NCBI GenBank assembly: GCA_013115135.1
Contig: JABANP010000679.1
Location: 1-23,005 of the forward strand
Direction: 5' to 3'
Origin: Perkinsus olseni
Lineage: Eukaryota; Perkinsozoa; Perkinsida; Perkinsidae
DNA: 23,005 bases
Positions 19,364-23,005 of this stretch are shown here, one piece after another. The translations under genes and the position numbers were made by a program. Each line of letters starts with the position of its first letter. The stretch's first letter is position 1. Under the pieces are notes generated by a model, which ran no database searches, was not told the DNA's origin, and worked only from the letters and a program-made list of their open reading frames with translations.

Positions 19364-20460
19364 GACCCTGCGAGCAACGACCGTGCCAGCCGGAAATAGG
19401 CAAATATGATCAGCAGGGAAAGATGAGCCATCAGTATACACAGTATCATCAAAGAAGGGACAGCGGGGAATGATGTTGAGCAGCATAGAGTATGGTGATT
19501 GACCAGTTGTGGAGTTCTTAGTAGCATTCATACGATACACCACAGAGTCAGCATGTTGAACCCAGTCCTTATTATCGGATAAATAGAGGCAGGACCTTAT
19601 ACCATCATGAAAGGTACGGTGTGGTCTTTTTGTAGCGGAATTGGACTCCGGACAATAGATAGCAATGCGTGCCTCTTGGATACATCTGTCGGCACACCAC
19701 TGGGTGAAACGGAGTAGAGAAGGCCTTGTCATCATCATGCATTAATAGTTCAGGATATAGGCCATATGATATCCTTCAGTCTTAAAAGTGCTTTGCAAAT
19801 ACTATCTGTAGTTGGATGTTTCGTAGGGTAGATTCGTAGACAAGTATACATATCCGATATTGTAACGGCATATGGGTGCTTAATGTTAGTATATAGGGAC
19901 CAGTAAGGTCGATAGCAAAGGTAAGAGAGAGGTTTATGTGGTTGTGGGAGATGTCCAAAAGAGCTTCCGGTTATGATACGACTTGCATAGGATACATAGA
20001 CACGGATATTTATTGCAGACCTTAGACATTCGCGGGAACCACCAATGACGAAGCCAAGTCATAGAGAGGTTTCTTGCCTGGATGAGCATAGTAGTCATGA
20101 TATCTCCTGTAGCAATAGAGGCTGAAGCGGTGATGGTACATAAAGACGCTGGGTACCAGCTAGGCGAGCAAGACCGGTAGGGTCCTGAACGATGATACCT
20201 TTCAGCAGCAGCTCATCTCGCTCACGACAAGATTGTCCAAGGGCTTCTCTAGTAAGGTATAGTGGTGCTTGGTAAGGCCTAGTGCAGATCTTCTTCACTA
20301 CAGGATCGGCATCAGCAGGGAGAGACTTGACGTTGACGTTCACCTGCGATGGGCTGTACCATCGAAGGTATGACTGCAGCTTGTAGAGGAAGTTAACCTC
20401 ATCATGTGCTTGTTGTGGGGGTGCAGTGGGAAGCCGGCTAAAGGTGTCGGGGTAGCAGAG
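19360..20460 (-). pseudogene. Outer element integrase remnant
   Basis: Minus-strand pieces in several frames. RLYVPSPLQPLLLQEI, then HPGKK and, in another frame, HWWFPRM with two CX2C-like cysteine clusters, represent the HHCC zinc domain. FAIDLTGPY and HPYAVTISDMYTCL are the start of the catalytic core. A longer open piece (19316-19738) contains YCPESNSATKRPHRT, where the family's catalytic Glu position is Lys. Frameshifts and this change make it non-functional. The piece stops at 19360, where the inner element begins. Confidence 0.75.
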
Positions 20461-21264
20461 GATGATGTCGTGTGTAGGAATCTGCACCGTGTGCCATAGG
20501 TACATCGTCCTTGAATGTTCAAGCGACATATCATCGTCGGTGAGTGCTCGGCGGGAACACTTTCGCTTGTAAGTTTACGACTGCTTGACTCTTCATACGA
20601 CGTACACCAATCTACCATAACATGTAAGGGAGTAGTGGCTTGTGGGTGTACTTGAAGAAGTGGTTGTCGCAGCCAGTCGGGAAGTCCATCTAAAAAGGCT
20701 CGGCGTAGTGCTGTTAGGGGGTATTTCGTGGTTTTAGATAGCGCGCATGCTGCTGTAAGTTCACGATGATATCATGCAGGGCTTCAACGTTGATGAAGCT
20801 GATATGATTGATATCTCGGAGCTGGATATAGATCTTGTCAACGTTGTTGGTGATAGACCAACGATTGTTGAACCAAAGCTCTGCTGACTGGAGACGGTTC
20901 AAATTGTAGCATCAGATGCGGTGTTCTTGAGAGATAGTTGTCAAGCTCCCGGGCTTGGCTTTGCTGCAGAAGCAGACGGCGGTTAAGGTACCTCAAGTGT
21001 CCATCTCGCTAAGTGCTGCTAGTCGAGGCTGACTCGGCCACTCTATAGAGGAAGGCTGTAGCAGGACGTTTTATCAGAAGTGCCTTGCCACACCTTTCCG
21101 TCTGGTGGTTGAAGGCGTAGAACTCCTGCCAAAGATTTGGCATCTTCAGAAGTGCTGGTTGTGATAGCAGATGCTAGAATGGATGGTGTAGTCGACTCCG
21201 ACAGAGTAGACCGAAGAAGGGCGATGACGAGCCTCTTTAGCCTCTTTAAGGAGGCAGAAGGCAA
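20461..21264 (-). pseudogene. Outer element gag remnant with CCCH zinc finger
   Basis: Reading on the minus strand, helical gag-like segments run from about 21260 to 20720, followed by FLDGLPDWLRQPLL, a typical gag motif, and at 20528-20472 a CX7CX5CX3H finger (CRLNIQGRCTYGTRCRFLH). A CCCH finger, rather than a CCHC knuckle, is unusual in gag. At least one frame change is needed near the C run at 20724-20728. Directly after the finger the sequence passes to the region before integrase, so pol is deleted in between. Assignment as gag rests on motif order and position next to the 5' LTR. Confidence 0.6.
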
Positions 21265-21389
21265 TCTACTTTGTGTTGCAGTGTAGCGTTATCAGGGAGA
21301 GCTTCTCAATATCCTTGACGCTGACGAACTCCAAGCAGTAGACGTCTGCTTTCGAGCGAGGATTGCGAGCAGCGCACCGCAGTCAAAGG

Positions 21390-21407
21390 CCAACGGGTTC
21401 TCCACCA
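21390..21407 (-). promoter_or_regulatory. Primer-binding site of the outer element
   Basis: Two bases inside the 5' LTR the minus strand reads TGGTGGAGAACCCGTTGG. Starting with TGG, it would pair with the CCA end of a tRNA. The tRNA was not identified. Confidence 0.65.
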
Positions 21408-21409
21408 GC

Positions 21410-21574
21410 TGTTAGGGTTCCGTCCATACTCAGCAACGCGACAGGGGCGTAAATGTAGGTGTGCTGCGCTTAGGATCTACTATAGGCTATATTGCAGGGG
21501 TATCGATCACGCTATGCGGGCGTTTACGGCGCAATATACCTGAACAGTCGGAGCGGCGATAGCGATTCCTTGCA
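21410..21574 (-). repeat. Outer element, 5' LTR (165 bp)
   Basis: Direct repeat of 13376-13532, diverged from it, with TG and CA ends. Confidence 0.88.
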
Positions 21575-21579
21575 CATAT
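21575..21579. repeat. Target-site duplication CATAT, right copy (outer element)
   Basis: Matches 13371-13375. Host sequence resumes after it with GGGGAGGTCACC. Confidence 0.9.
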
Positions 21580-21730
21580 GGGGAGGTCACCAATAACCTG
21601 AAACCTATACGCGCACTCAAACTCTGTCACAGCCCATATCGATTACCGGGGCCTTCGCTACTGCAACCGCCGCCAGCACGGCGTCACGCGAATCGCTGTC
21701 GGATCGTTCCCACAGGACCTTTCCTCTACG

Positions 21731-23005
21731 ATGAAAGGCGAGCTCGAAGCAAGGCCTTCACTCTATGCCGCGGACATGGTCGTGAACCCTCACGGTTGCT
21801 CGGACTACCGAGGCGTTGCCAACATCGTCATGACGGCTGTTGGTGTTGGTGTATTGGCCTTACCCAACGCTGTTGCTTTCGGTGGATGGATAGCCGCCCC
21901 GTTACTACTAGTATTGTCCTGGGCGTTAACACATTTCCAAATGTGTTTATTGTGGAAGTGCCTTTTCATGAACCCTTCCCGGAAGCAAATGCAGTCTTAC
22001 GAGGAAGTCGGTCGGGCCTGCTTCGGACGAGTTGGTCAAGTTGCGGTAGCAGTATGTCTTTATGGCGGTATCTTTTGTATCTGTTCTCTGATCATGATAC
22101 TTCTCGGTAGTTCTCTTCACAATCTAGCCCCGAGTTTGAGCCGTTCACTGTGGATTGTCATTTCTGTGGCATTGATGTTGCCCTTCGCCTGGTTGCCGAC
22201 CTTCAAGCGCGTGGGTGTCATTGCTGCTATAAGTGTAGCAGCAACAACAGTCGTTGCAATTTCTGTCATCATAGCCGGCGCTCGGGAAGCAGCCGGTCCC
22301 GATGATCATGAACATGTATTGGGCCCACAGGGTATTGGTGGGCTCGGTCTTGCCTTTACTAATTTCATGAATAGTTTTACATGCGCTCCGGTCATCCCAG
22401 GGTTGATAGCGGAGATGAAAAACCCGGCCACTTTCCCGCGAGTTGCCATGTGGTCTTTTCTCACTATAACTGTGGTTTTCGGCAGCATTGGGTTCGCTGG
22501 GTACGCTGGCTGGGGCATTGACATGCTAAAGTTCGACTTGATTGTCGATGCTGTGGCGTCATCTGCGGGAAAGGGTGATTGGGTGAACTACATAGTTCAA
22601 ATATCGATTCTTATTGTTTCCTTTACACATCTCTTGGTCTTATTCGCCCCGCTCGGGAAGGCGAGCGATCGGGCTCTGTCATGTTTCCGTAAAAACAATA
22701 CGATGCACTGGACGATACTACTGACCGGAAGAAGTGTTGTTTTTCTTGCTGCTATGGGTTTGGCCCTTCTGGTCCCGGGTTTCGGTTCGCTGTTTAACCT
22801 CGTGGGATCAACAATCGTAACGTTTTTGCAAATTCTTTTTCCGAGCTCATTTTTCCTGAGATTGTTATATCTTGGTTCGAAGAAAGGCATACCTCTGCCA
22901 TTTACGTCGAACTTGCAATATAAGATTCATGTAACGGTAGTCGCATTATGTATTCTCCTGGGTCTCTTCGGATTAGTCTTGGGGACCTACCAAGCGATCG
23001 ATGCT
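21731..23005 (+). CDS. Amino acid transporter, AAAP family (cut by window end)
   Basis: Open for 425 codons from ATG 21731 to the window edge. The first membrane segment holds GVGVLALP (residues 38-45) within a region like the family's G-G-G-x-L-x-L-P start, after a short cytosolic tail (DYRGVANIVMTAVG). About ten to eleven hydrophobic segments follow, including FGGWIAAPLLLVLSW, VAVAVCLYGGIFCICSLIMI and VIPGLIAEM, with FLQILFPSSFF near the C-terminal end. The family moves neutral or cationic amino acids by proton or sodium coupling across plasma or vacuolar membranes; substrate cannot be told from sequence. The frame is also open back to 21602. A CCCACAG acceptor ending at 21715 suggests this is exon 2, joined to 13240-13287, so ATG 21731 is probably an internal Met. 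Only the last few residues seem to be missing. Confidence 0.85.
   Translation, partial: MKGELEARPSLYAADMVVNPHGCSDYRGVANIVMTAVGVGVLALPNAVAFGGWIAAPLLLVLSWALTHFQMCLLWKCLFMNPSRKQMQSYEEVGRACFGRVGQVAVAVCLYGGIFCICSLIMILLGSSLHNLAPSLSRSLWIVISVALMLPFAWLPTFKRVGVIAAISVAATTVVAISVIIAGAREAAGPDDHEHVLGPQGIGGLGLAFTNFMNSFTCAPVIPGLIAEMKNPATFPRVAMWSFLTITVVFGSIGFAGYAGWGIDMLKFDLIVDAVASSAGKGDWVNYIVQISILIVSFTHLLVLFAPLGKASDRALSCFRKNNTMHWTILLTGRSVVFLAAMGLALLVPGFGSLFNLVGSTIVTFLQILFPSSFFLRLLYLGSKKGIPLPFTSNLQYKIHVTVVALCILLGLFGLVLGTYQAIDA

Larger units (their letters stand above)
13376..21574 (-). mobile_element. Outer LTR retrotransposon, minus strand, decayed, Ty3-like
   Basis: LTRs at 13376-13532 and 21410-21574 both run TG to CA and the whole is bounded by CATAT duplications. 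Without the inner element and its duplicated GCTC, the insert is 2678 bp. On the minus strand the order is 5' LTR, primer site, gag remnant with a CCCH finger, integrase remnant, polypurine tract, 3' LTR. Protease, reverse transcriptase and most or all of RNase H are missing, so it is a deletion derivative that could move only with proteins from elsewhere. The frames carry several shifts. Ty3 type is suggested by the WWFPRM zinc-binding region and a C-terminal GPY/F-like module. Confidence 0.88.

Noticed and set aside
19202..19399. 65-residue open frame over the 3' LTR and matching one over the 5' LTR
   Set aside because: Same LTR sequence read in a frame other than gag-pol; nothing supports translation.
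1..23005. CRISPR arrays, operons, ribosome-binding sites, tRNA or rRNA genes
   Set aside because: Spliceosomal introns throughout show a nuclear genome. No spaced identical repeats, cloverleaf or rRNA-like sequence was seen on reading both strands.

Overview
The window looks like nuclear DNA of an intron-rich unicellular eukaryote. My best guess is an alveolate of the Perkinsus/dinoflagellate type, inferred without any database search. The reasons are: four same-strand protein genes in a row; many short spliceosomal introns (down to 48-49 nt) with GTGAG/GTAAG donors and YAG acceptors followed by G; and, in three of the four genes, a pyrimidine-AG acceptor only 10-11 nt upstream of the first ATG. 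That last spacing is what spliced-leader trans-splicing would leave.

Layout, left to right. 1-713: no gene, but a degenerate 21-bp tandem repeat at 21-194. 728-2263: two-exon gene for a mitochondrial GrpE nucleotide-exchange factor. 2668-10355: a 19-exon gene for a protein of about 780 residues built almost wholly of tetratricopeptide repeats and ending in a run of ten Asp. Two of its exons (12 and 15) contain opposite single-base frame breaks. 10729-12546: a gene of unknown function with a conserved-looking N-terminal part and a long Ser/Arg-rich disordered tail, also with frame breaks. 13240 to the window end: an amino acid transporter of the AAAP (PF01490) family, whose main exon runs off the right edge and whose probable first exon lies about 8.4 kb upstream.

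Between the two transporter exons sits a nested pair of LTR retrotransposons. The outer element (13376-21574, minus strand) has 157/165-bp LTRs, a 5-bp target duplication CATAT, a tRNA-type primer site and a polypurine tract. It keeps only gag and integrase remnants and is decayed. The inner element (13843-19359, plus strand) has 191-bp LTRs that I read as identical, a 4-bp target duplication GCTC, and one uninterrupted gag-pol frame of 1644 codons with all the catalytic residues I could check. It landed inside the integrase C-terminal module of the outer element. The order of events is therefore clear: the host intron was hit by the outer element, the outer element decayed, and the inner element inserted recently.

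I did not find a prokaryotic-type system, CRISPR array, rRNA or tRNA. The points most worth following up are the nested insertion in a host intron, the inner element's reading frame starting inside its own LTR with no ordinary primer-binding site, the paired frame breaks in the TPR gene, a 53-nt hairpin filling a short intron, and a 16-mer shared between introns and the GrpE coding region.
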